Positions 44,867-54,886 of a DNA stretch of 64,000 bases are shown in pieces. The DNA comes from Pseudomonas saudiphocaensis (GTDB lineage Bacteria; Pseudomonadota; Gammaproteobacteria; Pseudomonadales; Pseudomonadaceae), in the NCBI RefSeq assembly GCF_000756775.1, contig NZ_CCSF01000001.1:372001-436000 (forward strand). The letters run 5' to 3'. The first letter of the stretch is position 1, and every line of letters starts with the position of its first letter. The notes under the pieces are model-generated. The model searched no databases. It was not told where the DNA came from and worked only from the letters and a program-made list of their open reading frames with translations. A program made the position numbers and the translations under genes.

Positions 44867-45272
44867 GGTCAATCCTTTCAAAGAAATTCGTGTTTGGTTG
44901 AGCACCGACTTTCCCACCGAAACCTACGTGCTTACGCTGATCATGCAAGACAGCACGTGGCAGAGTGTCGAAATACCGACCAGAGCGAGGATTGAACCAG
45001 AGGGGAGGGTGTGCAGTTACGCTCATCAGAATAAGGCGTTTCGCCGTGGAATGGTCGTGGCATTCCTATACGTTGCGGCGCGTGGCTGCTACGTGGGCTG
45101 GCTGACATCTTCAAGCTGATGCGTTAATCGCTTCCCCGTCCCTCAGGACGACTCGTTCCAGTCGCAACCTCGTCAGTCCGCCTTGTGGGCAGTACAGTCA
45201 CGGATCGTCTCTGCTGGTTGGCTGAGTGTGATCCGGAGGCCTTTCAGGCCTCTGGTTAGCGGGAGCGAGGCA
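44867..45272 (-). other. Long aceA leader, no gene seen
   Basis: About 400 bases separate the probable aceA -10 element (45273-45278) from the start codon. No open frame with recognisable features or strong ribosome site is visible on either strand. I see no large terminator hairpin. The leader could hold post-transcriptional control sites, but I cannot name one. Confidence 0.5.
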
Positions 45273-45301
45273 ATAATGCGCCGCCAAAATTGGTTCGTCA
45301 A
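45273..45301 (-). promoter_or_regulatory. Probable aceA sigma70 promoter
   Basis: On the minus strand TTGACG (45301-45296) and CATTAT (45278-45273) are separated by 17 bases, close to consensus. It points toward aceA and is the best promoter-like element in the gap. Lying just upstream is a palindrome (45308-45333). Confidence 0.6.
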
Positions 45302-45307
45302 TTGTTT

Positions 45308-45333
45308 TGTAGTGCTTTTTTTATGGCACTACA
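45308..45333. promoter_or_regulatory. Palindrome upstream of the aceA promoter, RccR-like operator
   Basis: Perfect 8-base arms TGTAGTGC and GCACTACA with a T-rich 10-base spacer, ending seven bases from the -35. As I recall, the KDPG-responsive regulator RccR of pseudomonads binds TGTAGT/ACTACA palindromes at glyoxylate-shunt genes, and this site fits that outer pattern. Assignment to RccR is inference; rccR is not in this window. Confidence 0.55.
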
Positions 45334-45363
45334 TATTTTGAGATTGGCTAGGGGGGGTGTGGC

Positions 45364-46170
45364 CTACTGCAACAGATCCACTTTCAACCGCAGGGAAAGA
45401 TCCTGGCGCCCCGTCGTCGAATGGCGACGCAGGGTTCCACTCTGACTGGAACTGGCACTTTGATCGATGCCACCAAGAGAAATCCACTCGCCGAGGCGCC
45501 CGCTGACGCGAGTATCGGTCTCCTGGATATCAACGACGTCCGCCCTGGACGAACTCATGCGATCCTGTTGGCTGCTGATACTGATCTGTACCCGGTCACC
45601 GTGAACCGTTGCAGTGGCGTAGAAGCCGCGTGTGACGTTGCGATACTGATTCTGCTGGTAAAGCCGGCCATACTCGTCGGTAACGCTAGTGGTGAGCGGC
45701 ACGCTTTGTCCGACTTGAATCAGGGCAGGGTAACCCTCGGTTGTCTGTACTTGTTGTATGCCGTCGCCTTGGCTGCTTGTGCTGCGGCGAATGATACGAG
45801 CCTGGTCGCGGCCTCCTGTTTCGCCGCGCCCGGTGCGCACCTCGGTATCGCCGATGACGACCGATCCATCAACGTGATAGCCGCTTTGGTTGCTCACGGC
45901 AGAGTTCTGAGTATCCACACTGATGAGAAGCCGTTTGGGCTCGCTATCCAGCTGAGAAAGAACCTGCCGCAGCTCCGTGATCACCTCACTGGGGGCATTG
46001 ACGATCAGCTGGTTGCCGTAAGCGTTCACTTTGCCCTGGTCGCCGACTACCGACTCCGCAATGGGTAGCATGTCCTGAGCCATACGGAAATTGAGCGGGA
46101 TCACTTCGGTCGCAGCGTGCAGGGTCATGCTGAACAGGAGTGATACGAGAAGCAGAAGGCGGCAAGTCAT
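45364..46170 (-). CDS. Secretin N1-domain-like exported protein
   Basis: 268 residues with a signal peptide (about 1-19). A secretin_N/NolW-type domain follows (about 20-85; EVIPLNFRMAQDMLPIAESVVGD and the NQLIVNAPSEVITELRQVLSQLDSEPKRLLI pattern). A Ser/Thr/Gln-rich middle and a C-terminal beta region (about 190-268; TATVHGDRVQISIS, GEWISLGG) recall part of a secretin beta-domain. It is far shorter than a true secretin and lacks the full pore region. No other secretion genes are nearby. The start at 46170 overlaps the end of the upstream gene by four bases. Function unknown. Confidence 0.75.
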   Translation of the reverse strand: MTCRLLLLVSLLFSMTLHAATEVIPLNFRMAQDMLPIAESVVGDQGKVNAYGNQLIVNAPSEVITELRQVLSQLDSEPKRLLISVDTQNSAVSNQSGYHVDGSVVIGDTEVRTGRGETGGRDQARIIRRSTSSQGDGIQQVQTTEGYPALIQVGQSVPLTTSVTDEYGRLYQQNQYRNVTRGFYATATVHGDRVQISISSQQDRMSSSRADVVDIQETDTRVSGRLGEWISLGGIDQSASSSQSGTLRRHSTTGRQDLSLRLKVDLLQ

Positions 46171-46787
46171 AACAGAAAGCTCCGCAGATCCGGATGGGAC
46201 AGGCTGCGCTCCCAAGCGCTGTCAAATTGGCGTTGAATGGCACGAGCCCTGCCGGGGCTCTGGTATAACGCATAGCCTGTAGTGTGTTCCGGTCCAGGGC
46301 GCACGAGCAGCCCGCAATGATCAACAACCAGAACGGCCGCGGACTGCGCCGGATATTCGGGATTAAGTGTGCGGATCTGCAGGTTGCTGGTCAATCGACG
46401 CGCCAGCGCTAGCAGTCGGTGGCTTTGCCTGATCGCCAGGGTCGGGTCTGCTAGCAGGATGCGCAGGCGATTGCGGCGATGCCCCAGGAGAAAGCGCTTG
46501 GATGCCTGAATGACTCCATCCTCGTCATAGAGCCAGGGCTCCAGATCGGGACTGTACAGACACAGCGAGTGTCGCGCCTGGCAGAGCAACCTTAGCGTAT
46601 GTCGGTGCACATCCTCGCGAGAGGCAACAGGGTGGTGAGGCTCGCTCCCAGCCTGCAAGGTGTCGCTGGGGGGTTGTTTCGCTTGTTGCGGTTGAGGGTT
46701 ATCGATGTGGTAACGGTGTGATGGCACGAATTCGATGGCCGCCAGTTCAGTTGCGGCCATCGAACGATCTCGCTCATTCGAGCTCAT
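46167..46787 (-). CDS. DUF7931-like protein, possibly PLD-fold
   Basis: 206 residues, no signal peptide or membrane segment. After a polar N-terminal 50 residues, the core (HRHTLRLLCQARHSLCLYSPDLEPWLYDEDGVIQASKRFLLGHRRNRLRILLADPTLAIRQSHRLLALARRL) looks like a phospholipase D-like fold used in nucleotidyl or regulatory proteins, but no HxKxxxxD motif is present, so it is not an active PLD. I cannot assign a function. It is the middle of roxA-GNAT-this-secretin-like, seven bases after the GNAT gene. Confidence 0.65.
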   Translation of the reverse strand: MSSNERDRSMAATELAAIEFVPSHRYHIDNPQPQQAKQPPSDTLQAGSEPHHPVASREDVHRHTLRLLCQARHSLCLYSPDLEPWLYDEDGVIQASKRFLLGHRRNRLRILLADPTLAIRQSHRLLALARRLTSNLQIRTLNPEYPAQSAAVLVVDHCGLLVRPGPEHTTGYALYQSPGRARAIQRQFDSAWERSLSHPDLRSFLL

Positions 46788-46794
46788 GCAGTGC

Positions 46795-47220
46795 TCAGCC
46801 GCTCTTGCGCAGCATGTCGACGTGAGGGAGGCCGGCCTCCAGAAACTCTTCGCTTACGACTTCAAAGCCAAGCCGTTCGTAGAATTTCGTAGCATGGACC
46901 TGGGCGGTTAGTCGTTGCTCTTTCAGACCGCGACGCTCGGCTTCGGCAATGACAGCGCGCATCAGCGCATCGCCAATATTCATTCCGCGCCAATCGCGCA
47001 ACACCGAGACACGACCGATTTGGCCATCTGTCAGCAGGCGTGCAGTGCCGATGGGGTAGCCATTTTCCAAGGCGAGAAAATGAATGGCTGCTTCGTCGTC
47101 GCCGTCCCATTCGAGTTCCGGCGGGACTGATTGCTCAGCAATGAATACGGCTTCCCGGATCCGGCGCAGATCTGCGTTGTCCTGTTGCCAGTCAGCGATT
47201 CGAACGGCTATTTCACTCAT
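46795..47220 (-). CDS. GNAT-family acetyltransferase (ElaA-like)
   Basis: 141 residues of the GNAT fold. The acetyl-CoA loop is present as VSVLRDWRGMNIGDALM (Q/RxxGxG/A variant near 75), with the late strand QVHATKFYERLGFEVVSEEFLEAGLPHVDM typical of ElaA/GNA1-type small-molecule or peptide acetyltransferases. Substrate unknown. The ATG at 47220 overlaps the end of roxA by eight bases. A TTG two codons earlier is less likely. Confidence 0.85.
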   Translation of the reverse strand: MSEIAVRIADWQQDNADLRRIREAVFIAEQSVPPELEWDGDDEAAIHFLALENGYPIGTARLLTDGQIGRVSVLRDWRGMNIGDALMRAVIAEAERRGLKEQRLTAQVHATKFYERLGFEVVSEEFLEAGLPHVDMLRKSG

Positions 47221-48379
47221 CAGCAAACTCCAGACTTCCCTGTTTTACCAGTTGCAGCACTAGGTTACGCCCATCTTCATCATTCAGCCATGGACCAAGG
47301 TTGTCGCTGTGCAATGCATCGGCGGAGCAGAGCAGTTTCAGCAGCTCCTTCAAATGGGCAGGCAACAGACGGCTCTGCCCGCTGGCAAAAAGCAACAGGC
47401 CAAGGTCTATTTCGCTCCAGGCCAGGCGGGCACTGAGGTTACGCACCAGTATTGCGCCGTCGGCGAGGGCATCGAGCAGCTGCTTCTCATCGATTTCCGG
47501 ACCCTGGACGCGCTCGGGGTAGCGGGGCTCGGTCATGAACTGGCCAAACCAGGTCAGCAGCAAGCGCTCGTCACCCATGTGCTCGTTGAGCATGCTCCGC
47601 AGGCGTTCCAATGCGTCGCTCTGGATCTGGTAGGGATCTTCGGCAGGCAGCAGGTCGGCATCGCTGTAACGCTCTTCATCGGGCAGGAACTGCGCGAGAA
47701 AATCGGTGAAGTGCGTAAGGACCTCCGCTGCGCTGGGCGCTCGGAAGCCTACCGAGTAAGTCATGCAAGCATCCTCGGCCGTACCGAAGTGTGCCAGGCG
47801 TGGTGGCAGGTAAAGCATGTCGCCAGGTTCCAGCACCCATTCGTCGGTGCCTTGGAAGTCAGCGAGAATGCGCAAATCACCATGCTCGAGCAGCTGGCTT
47901 TCGCTATCGCACATCTGCCCGATACGCCAGCGACGCCGGCCGTGGGCCTGGAGCAGGAAGACGTCGTAATTGTCGAAATGCGGGCCAACACCGCCACCGG
48001 GAGCGGCAAAGCTGATCATGATGTCGTCAATGCGCCAGTTAGGCAGGAAGCGAAAGTGCTCCGCTAGCTCGGCGACTTCCGGGACCAGCTGATCCACGGC
48101 CTGAACCAGTAGTGTCCAGTCCCGCTCGGGTAGATTCTGGTAGGTGTCTTCTGCAAACGGGCCGCGGCGAAGCTCCCAAGGGCTATCGCCGTGCTCCACG
48201 ATCAGGCGGGACTCGACCTCTTCTTCCAGAGACAATCCAGCCAGCTCATCAGGTGAAATGGGGCTTTCGAAGGATGGAATGGCTTGACGTATAAGCAGCG
48301 GCTTCTTTTGCCAGTAATCACGCAGGAACTCGCGCGCACTGATGCCGCCGAGGATTTGCAGGGGAATATCGGATGTCAT
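47213..48379 (-). CDS. roxA: Ribosomal protein uL16 3-hydroxylase (RoxA/YcfD, cupin)
   Basis: 388 residues of the JmjC-like 2-oxoglutarate/Fe(II) oxygenase family. The metal triad is visible as HFD (HxD in VGPHFDNYDVFLLQ, near 130) and a distal His in PPRLAHFGTA (near 190). The C-terminal winged helix region (about 270-388) is the YcfD dimer/substrate domain. YcfD hydroxylates an arginine of ribosomal protein L16. It starts the leftward set with the GNAT gene. A purB terminator lies upstream of it, so it has its own promoter. Confidence 0.9.
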   Translation of the reverse strand: MTSDIPLQILGGISAREFLRDYWQKKPLLIRQAIPSFESPISPDELAGLSLEEEVESRLIVEHGDSPWELRRGPFAEDTYQNLPERDWTLLVQAVDQLVPEVAELAEHFRFLPNWRIDDIMISFAAPGGGVGPHFDNYDVFLLQAHGRRRWRIGQMCDSESQLLEHGDLRILADFQGTDEWVLEPGDMLYLPPRLAHFGTAEDACMTYSVGFRAPSAAEVLTHFTDFLAQFLPDEERYSDADLLPAEDPYQIQSDALERLRSMLNEHMGDERLLLTWFGQFMTEPRYPERVQGPEIDEKQLLDALADGAILVRNLSARLAWSEIDLGLLLFASGQSRLLPAHLKELLKLLCSADALHSDNLGPWLNDEDGRNLVLQLVKQGSLEFADE

Positions 48380-48412
48380 GCCGTGTACCTTGCTCTGCTG
48401 GCAGAGCTTTAA

Positions 48413-48440
48413 TAAAAAACGCCCGGGCACAGCCGGGCGT
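48413..48440 (-). terminator. Terminator of purB
   Basis: On the minus strand ACGCCCGG pairs with CCGGGCGT around a five- to six-base loop, followed by a T-run (TTTTTTATT). It lies 19 bases after the purB stop and just before the roxA start. Confidence 0.85.
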
Positions 48441-48458
48441 GCGAGAAAGGTGTATCGC

Positions 48459-49871
<1,413 letters not shown>

Positions 49872-49926
49872 TTATACACGAAAGCGACCAGGTCGGCCGA
49901 AGGCTGCCAGTCTGCGAGTGGACAGG

Positions 49927-50550
49927 CTATTCGGGTCTCAGCATCGGATAGAGCGCGTCGAGCATCTTGCGACGGCTGAAGACCAGCTGCCAGCGGTGCC
50001 CGCCCAGCTGGCGCCAGAGCCTCGCGGAGCGGATACCAGCGAAGAGCAGCGCGCGTATTTTTGCGGCGTTGTCACTCTGCTGGAGATGGCGCATGTCGCC
50101 CTGCACCTGGATGCGCTGACGGAAGGTGCTGATGGTGTCCTGGTAAAGCCCGTCAAAGGAGGCGACCACGTTTTCGTGGGTCAGCCCGAAATGGTCGACC
50201 TGCTGCTGGATCTGGTCCAGACGGCTGCCGATGACCTGCAGCATGTCGCCGCGCTTGTCCAGCTGCCTCTCCAGCCCAATCATCGCCAGTGCATAGCGCA
50301 GCGGTTCGCGCTGCAGGCTGTTGGTATCGCGCTCCAGAGCACTGGCAAGCGCACGGTAACCGTCACGTAGATTGATGTCATCGCCGCCGTATATCTCCAC
50401 GACCGGCTTGCTCTCGCGCACCAGCAGGCTCGCTAACATGCAGGCCAGCGAAGCGTTGGAAACCTGGCCGGTGCGGGCGATCCGGTCGACCAGAGCGGCG
50501 GCCTCGAATACCGCGCCGAGAGCAACCAGCTGTTCCTGCATCGGAGTCAT
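49927..50550 (-). CDS. hflD: High frequency lysogenization protein HflD homologue
   Basis: 207 residues, all-helical, of the HflD/YcfC family ([24 protein letters not shown] at the N terminus; [20 protein letters not shown] in the middle). In E. coli it associates with the membrane and binds the lambda CII protein, and it is a constant neighbour of mnmA and purB. Its cellular function is unclear. Its start overlaps the mnmA stop in ATGA, so the two are translationally coupled. Confidence 0.92.
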   Translation of the reverse strand: MTPMQEQLVALGAVFEAAALVDRIARTGQVSNASLACMLASLLVRESKPVVEIYGGDDINLRDGYRALASALERDTNSLQREPLRYALAMIGLERQLDKRGDMLQVIGSRLDQIQQQVDHFGLTHENVVASFDGLYQDTISTFRQRIQVQGDMRHLQQSDNAAKIRALLFAGIRSARLWRQLGGHRWQLVFSRRKMLDALYPMLRPE

Positions 50551-51677
50551 GCTCGCTCTCCGTCAATCCAGGGCTCGGCGCTTTCGATCACGCCGCCGCC
50601 CAGGCAGATTTCACCGTCATAAAACACAACCGATTGGCCGGGTGTAACGGCGCGCTGAGGCTCGTCGAATTCAACCCGATAGCCTGAGGCAGTCTTTTCC
50701 AGACTGCAGGCCTGGTCAGCCTGGCGGTAGCGAACCTTGGCTGCGATATGCAGCGGCGCATCTAGCTCAACAGGGTTCACCCAGTAAATATCCGATACAT
50801 GCAGGGCTCGTGCGAACAGACGAGGATGGTTGTTGCCCTGGCCGACCAGCAACACGTTGCGCTTCAGGTCCTTGCTCAGGACATACCAGGGCTCGTCGCC
50901 GGCATCTTTCAGGCCGCCGATGCCAAGGCCCTGACGCTGCCCAATCGTGTGATACATCAGGCCGTGGTGCTTGCCAATGACTTCGCCGTCGGTAGTTTCG
51001 ATGTCACCGGGCTGGGCGGGAAGGTACTGCTTGAGAAAGTCCCTGAAACGGCGTTCGCCGATGAAGCAGATGCCCGTCGAATCTTTTTTCTTGGCGGTGG
51101 CAAGGCCGTATTTCTCCGCAATTGCTCGGACTTCCGGTTTCTCCAGCTCGCCTACAGGGAACAATGTTTTGCCCAACTGCTCCCCGCTCACCGCGTGTAG
51201 GAAGTAGCTCTGATCCTTGTTTGGGTCCAGCCCCTTGAGCAGCTCGCAGCGTCCATCGACATCGCGGCGCCGCACGTAGTGGCCGGTGGCAATCATGTCT
51301 GCACCGAGGGAAATGGCGTAATCGAGGAACGCCTTGAACTTGATTTCCCGGTTGCAGAGGATGTCCGGGTTCGGCGTGCGTCCTGCCTTGTACTCGGCGA
51401 GAAAGTGTTCGAAGACGTTATCCCAGTACTCGGCGGCAAAGTTGGCTGTGTGCAACTTGATCCCGATCTTGTCGCAGACCGCTTGGGCATCTGCCAGATC
51501 TTCTCGGGCGGTGCAGTATTCGGTGCCGTCGTCTTCTTCCCAATTCTTCATGAACAGGCCTTCGACCTGATAGCCCTGTTCGAGCAGGAGTAGAGCGGAG
51601 ACCGATGAGTCGACGCCGCCAGACATGCCGACAATGACGCGCAGCGTTTCAGGAGTTTGTAGGGCTGGATCAGACAT
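50547..51677 (-). CDS. mnmA: tRNA-specific 2-thiouridylase MnmA
   Basis: 376 residues. The PP-loop [19 protein letters not shown] (near 18-36), the catalytic Cys of [12 protein letters not shown] (near 112) and the persulfide Cys of [12 protein letters not shown] (near 209) are all present, with the C-terminal beta-barrel region completing the fold. It makes 2-thiouridine at U34 of Lys, Glu and Gln tRNAs. The start at 51677 gives the family N terminus. The next gene upstream on this strand is the Nudix gene, 59 bases away. Confidence 0.95.
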   Translation of the reverse strand: MSDPALQTPETLRVIVGMSGGVDSSVSALLLLEQGYQVEGLFMKNWEEDDGTEYCTAREDLADAQAVCDKIGIKLHTANFAAEYWDNVFEHFLAEYKAGRTPNPDILCNREIKFKAFLDYAISLGADMIATGHYVRRRDVDGRCELLKGLDPNKDQSYFLHAVSGEQLGKTLFPVGELEKPEVRAIAEKYGLATAKKKDSTGICFIGERRFRDFLKQYLPAQPGDIETTDGEVIGKHHGLMYHTIGQRQGLGIGGLKDAGDEPWYVLSKDLKRNVLLVGQGNNHPRLFARALHVSDIYWVNPVELDAPLHIAAKVRYRQADQACSLEKTASGYRVEFDEPQRAVTPGQSVVFYDGEICLGGGVIESAEPWIDGERA

Positions 51678-51736
51678 GGGATCTCGGGAGCGGGCTGCCA
51701 AAAATACGAAATTCTACAGGCTGACGCAGGCAAAGG

Positions 51737-52186
51737 CTAAGGGCGAGGGTCGCGCAGGATGTCCAGGCTGTACAGCGACCCGGCAAGGTAATCGTCGATA
51801 CAGCGCGGCACCAGCTCGCTGCGCCAGCGTGCCGGCTCGGCAAAAAGCTCGTCTCGGCTCAACCAGTGGGCTGCGGTGATATCGCTGTCCAGTGGGCGTT
51901 CTGGATGGTGGATGACGGGGCGAGCAGCGAAGCAGATGCGTTGGTAAGTCACACCGTTAGACGGCGCGGTATAAAGATAGATACCGACCACAGCGCTTAG
52001 CGCCACCTCCCAGCCTGTTTCTTCGAGGGTTTCGCGTATCGCGGCCTGCTGCAGGCTTTCATTGGGCTCCAGATGCCCGGCCGGCTGATTCAGAACCTGC
52101 TGGCCAGCCTGGGATTCTTCGACCATGAGGAAGCGGCCGTTTTGCTCGACAATGGTGGCGACGGTGATATGGGGATGCCAGGTCAT
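51737..52186 (-). CDS. NudJ-type Nudix phosphatase
   Basis: 149 residues with an intact Nudix box GHLEPNESLQQAAIRETLEETGWEV (about 37-61), including the REx2EExG metal-binding core. The N terminus WHPHITVATIVEQNGRFLMVEE and the overall length follow E. coli NudJ, a phosphatase that releases phosphate from nucleoside triphosphates and HMP-PP. The start at 52186 (MTWHPHITVA) fits the family, and 34 upstream codons are not conserved. It lies downstream of idh after that gene's terminator. Confidence 0.88.
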   Translation of the reverse strand: MTWHPHITVATIVEQNGRFLMVEESQAGQQVLNQPAGHLEPNESLQQAAIRETLEETGWEVALSAVVGIYLYTAPSNGVTYQRICFAARPVIHHPERPLDSDITAAHWLSRDELFAEPARWRSELVPRCIDDYLAGSLYSLDILRDPRP

Positions 52187-52233
52187 GGGCTTCTCGCAGA
52201 ATGTTGTTGGAGGACTATGGTACGCCTGAAACG

Positions 52234-52262
52234 CGAAACCCCAGCGCGAGGCTGGGGTTTCG
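52234..52262 (-). terminator. Hairpin terminator of idh
   Basis: CGAAACCCCAGC (52234-52245) and GCTGGGGTTTCG (52251-52262) form a perfect 12-base stem with a five-base loop, 34 bases after the idh stop on the minus strand. The T-rich part is short (GTTTC), so termination may be incomplete and allow some read-through to the Nudix gene. Confidence 0.7.
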
Positions 52263-52295
52263 TTTAGCGCGACGCCTTCAGGCGCCACCCGTGCT

Positions 52296-54521
52296 TCAGG
52301 CCAGAGCGGCCAGTGCAGCGTTGAAGGTTGCGCTGGGGCGCATGACTTCGCTGGTCAGCTTGGGGTTGGAGCGGTAGTAACCGCCGATATCGACAGGCTT
52401 GCCCTGAACTGCGGCGAGTTCAGCGACGATGGTCTGCTCGTTATCGCTCAGGGCCTTGGCCAGCGGGGCGAAATGCGCCTGCAGCTCCAGGTCCTCGGTT
52501 TGTGCGGCCAGTTCCTGTGCCCAGTAGAGCGCCAGGTAGAAGTGGCTGCCGCGGTTGTCCAACTCGCCGGTACGACGCGAAGGCGACTTGTTGTTGTCGA
52601 GCAGCTTGCCGGTAGCAGCGTCCAGGGTCTTGCCGAGCAGCTTGGCCTTGGGGTTGTTGGTCTTGATGCCGGTTTCTTCCAGGGAAACCGCCAAGGCCAG
52701 GAACTCGCCAAGCGAATCCCAGCGCAGGTGGTTTTCTTCGATCAGCTGCTGGACGTGCTTCGGAGCCGAACCGCCAGCACCGGTTTCGTACATGCCGCCG
52801 CCGGCCATCAGCGGAACGATGGACAGCATCTTGGCCGAAGTGCCCAGTTCCATGATCGGGAACAGGTCGGTCAGGTAGTCGCGCAGTACGTTGCCGGTCA
52901 CGGAGATGGTGTCCAGGCCGCGGATCATGCGCTCCATGCTGACGCGGATGGCCTCGTTGTAGCCCATGATGCGAATGTCCAGGCCGCTCAGATCATGCTC
53001 CTGCAGATAGGTCTCGACCTTCTTCTGCAGTTCGCGGTCGTGGGCGCGCTCGGGGTCCAGCCAGAAGATCGCCGGCGTGTTGGACTGGCGTGCACGATTG
53101 ACTGCCAGCTTGACCCAGTCGCGGATAGGCGCGTCCTTGGTCTGGCAGGCACGCCAGATGTCGCCTTTCTCGACTTCATGCTGCATCAGTACGGTGCCAT
53201 CGGCGAGGACTACGCGCATGGTGCCGTCAGCAGTCATTTCGAAGGTCTTGTCGTGAGAGCCATATTCCTCGGCCTTCTGCGCCATCAGGCCTACGTTCGG
53301 CACGCTGCCCATGGTGGTTGGGTCGAAGGCGCCGTTGGTTTTGCAGAAGTTGATCATTTCCTGGTAGATGCGGGCGTAAGTGCTCTCCGGCATTACCGCC
53401 TTGGTGTCCTTGAGCTTGCCGTCCTTGCCCCACATCTGCCCGGAGCTGCGAATCATCGCCGGCATCGAAGCATCGACGATAACGTCGCTTGGGATGTGCA
53501 GGTTGGTGATGCCCTTGACCGAGTCGACCATGGCCATTTCCGGGCGATGGCTGTAGCAGGCATGGATGTCGTCGAGGATTTCTTCCTGCTGCGAAGCCGG
53601 CAGAGTCTTGATCTTGTCAAAAACGCTGCTGATGCCGTTGTTCGGGTTGACGCCCAGCTGCTCGAACAGCTCGCCGTACTTTTCAAACACTTCTTTGTAG
53701 TAAACGCTGACGGCATGACCAAAAACGATGGGGTGGGAGATCTTCATCATCGTGGCCTTGACGTGCAGGGACCACATAACGCCGGTTTCCTTGCAGTCCT
53801 GCAGGGTTTCTTCGAAGAAGTCGCGCAGCTTCTTGCAGCTCATGAACATGCTGTCGAGCACTTCGCCTTCCTGCAAGGAAAGCTGCTTCTTGACCTCGAC
53901 CTGGCCATCCTTGCCGACGAATTCGATGCGCACGTCACCGGCCCTGTCCAGAGTGACGGACTGCTCGCTGGAGAAGAAGTCGCCGCCGCGCATGTAGTCA
54001 GCATGGGATTGCGAAGCCTTGCTCCACTTGCCCATGGAATGCGGATGCTTGCGCGCGTAGGCCTTGACGGCCGCTGGCGCGCGACGATCGGAGTTGCCTT
54101 CACGCAGGACCGGGTTCACGGCACTGCCCAATACCTTGGCGTAGCGGGCGTGGGCATCTTTCTCGGCTTCGGTCTGCGGCTCTTCAGGGTAGTTGGGGAT
54201 GTTGTAACCCTGGGCCTGCAGTTCAGCAATGGCGTTGCGCAGCTGGGGAACGGAGGCGCTGATGTTAGGCAGCTTGATGATATTGGCTTCCGGGTTGGTC
54301 GCCAGGACCGCCAGCTTGGCGAGGTCGTCCTCGATTTGCTTGTCGGCACCCAGTTGGTCGGCAAAGCTTGCAAGAATTCGCCCTGCAAGAGAGATGTCAC
54401 TGGTTTCAACGGCTATATCAGCTGAGGCCGCAAAAGTTTCCACGATGGGCAGAAGCGAATAAGTGGCCAGCGCGGGGGCTTCGTCGGTGAAGGTGTAGAT
54501 GATCTTCGAGCGGGTGGACAT
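52296..54521 (-). CDS. idh: Isocitrate dehydrogenase, NADP-dependent, monomeric type
   Basis: 741 residues, the size of the 80-kDa monomeric IDH. Family segments such as [20 protein letters not shown] at the N terminus and [19 protein letters not shown] near the C terminus are intact. It oxidises isocitrate to 2-oxoglutarate with NADP+. It is divergent from icd, encoding the dimeric enzyme, across a 365-base gap, so the organism carries both unrelated forms side by side. The start at 54521 gives the normal N terminus. Confidence 0.95.
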   Translation of the reverse strand: MSTRSKIIYTFTDEAPALATYSLLPIVETFAASADIAVETSDISLAGRILASFADQLGADKQIEDDLAKLAVLATNPEANIIKLPNISASVPQLRNAIAELQAQGYNIPNYPEEPQTEAEKDAHARYAKVLGSAVNPVLREGNSDRRAPAAVKAYARKHPHSMGKWSKASQSHADYMRGGDFFSSEQSVTLDRAGDVRIEFVGKDGQVEVKKQLSLQEGEVLDSMFMSCKKLRDFFEETLQDCKETGVMWSLHVKATMMKISHPIVFGHAVSVYYKEVFEKYGELFEQLGVNPNNGISSVFDKIKTLPASQQEEILDDIHACYSHRPEMAMVDSVKGITNLHIPSDVIVDASMPAMIRSSGQMWGKDGKLKDTKAVMPESTYARIYQEMINFCKTNGAFDPTTMGSVPNVGLMAQKAEEYGSHDKTFEMTADGTMRVVLADGTVLMQHEVEKGDIWRACQTKDAPIRDWVKLAVNRARQSNTPAIFWLDPERAHDRELQKKVETYLQEHDLSGLDIRIMGYNEAIRVSMERMIRGLDTISVTGNVLRDYLTDLFPIMELGTSAKMLSIVPLMAGGGMYETGAGGSAPKHVQQLIEENHLRWDSLGEFLALAVSLEETGIKTNNPKAKLLGKTLDAATGKLLDNNKSPSRRTGELDNRGSHFYLALYWAQELAAQTEDLELQAHFAPLAKALSDNEQTIVAELAAVQGKPVDIGGYYRSNPKLTSEVMRPSATFNAALAALA

Positions 54522-54886
54522 TGGTGATGGCTCTCTCTTGCTGTGCGTGCACAGAATCTCGAAGTGCGTGGGTAGACGCTCTGGCTGCGTTCGTTGAGCC
54601 AGGATTCGAGGTTCGCCGCGATGATGTTGGGTACACCACTAGAGTGTTGACTCCATTCGGCTGCGGTTGGCAGACGAATGGTTACAGGAGATAAAGGACT
54701 CGTTAGAGACCGGCTGGCTCCTCATGACTCGTTAGTCACCTAAGTAGTATATCACCGTAGGTCACTTTCCCTGAATGCCTAGACCATAAGACGATGGCAG
54801 AGATGGTTTCGAACGATTCATGTGGGCTACTCTCGAGGGGTGACCAATGTTTCTCACTGTTTTCAATCAGCAAAACGGAGTCCAGC
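54522..54886. promoter_or_regulatory. Divergent promoter region between idh and icd
   Basis: 365 bases without a gene. The decamer GACTCGTTAG occurs twice in direct orientation (54697-54706 and 54726-54735), 29 bases start to start. The second copy lies inside a small palindrome TGACT-N4-AGTCA (54725-54738). These are candidate binding sites for a regulator of one or both isocitrate dehydrogenases; no protein can be named. Confidence 0.45.

Noticed and set aside
43274-44995. Open frame of about 570 codons on the plus strand
   Set aside because: It mirrors aceA on the other strand and has no family features; codon bias of the real gene keeps it open.
52473-54425. Open frame of about 650 codons on the plus strand
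   Set aside because: Antisense to the monomeric isocitrate dehydrogenase gene; a shadow.
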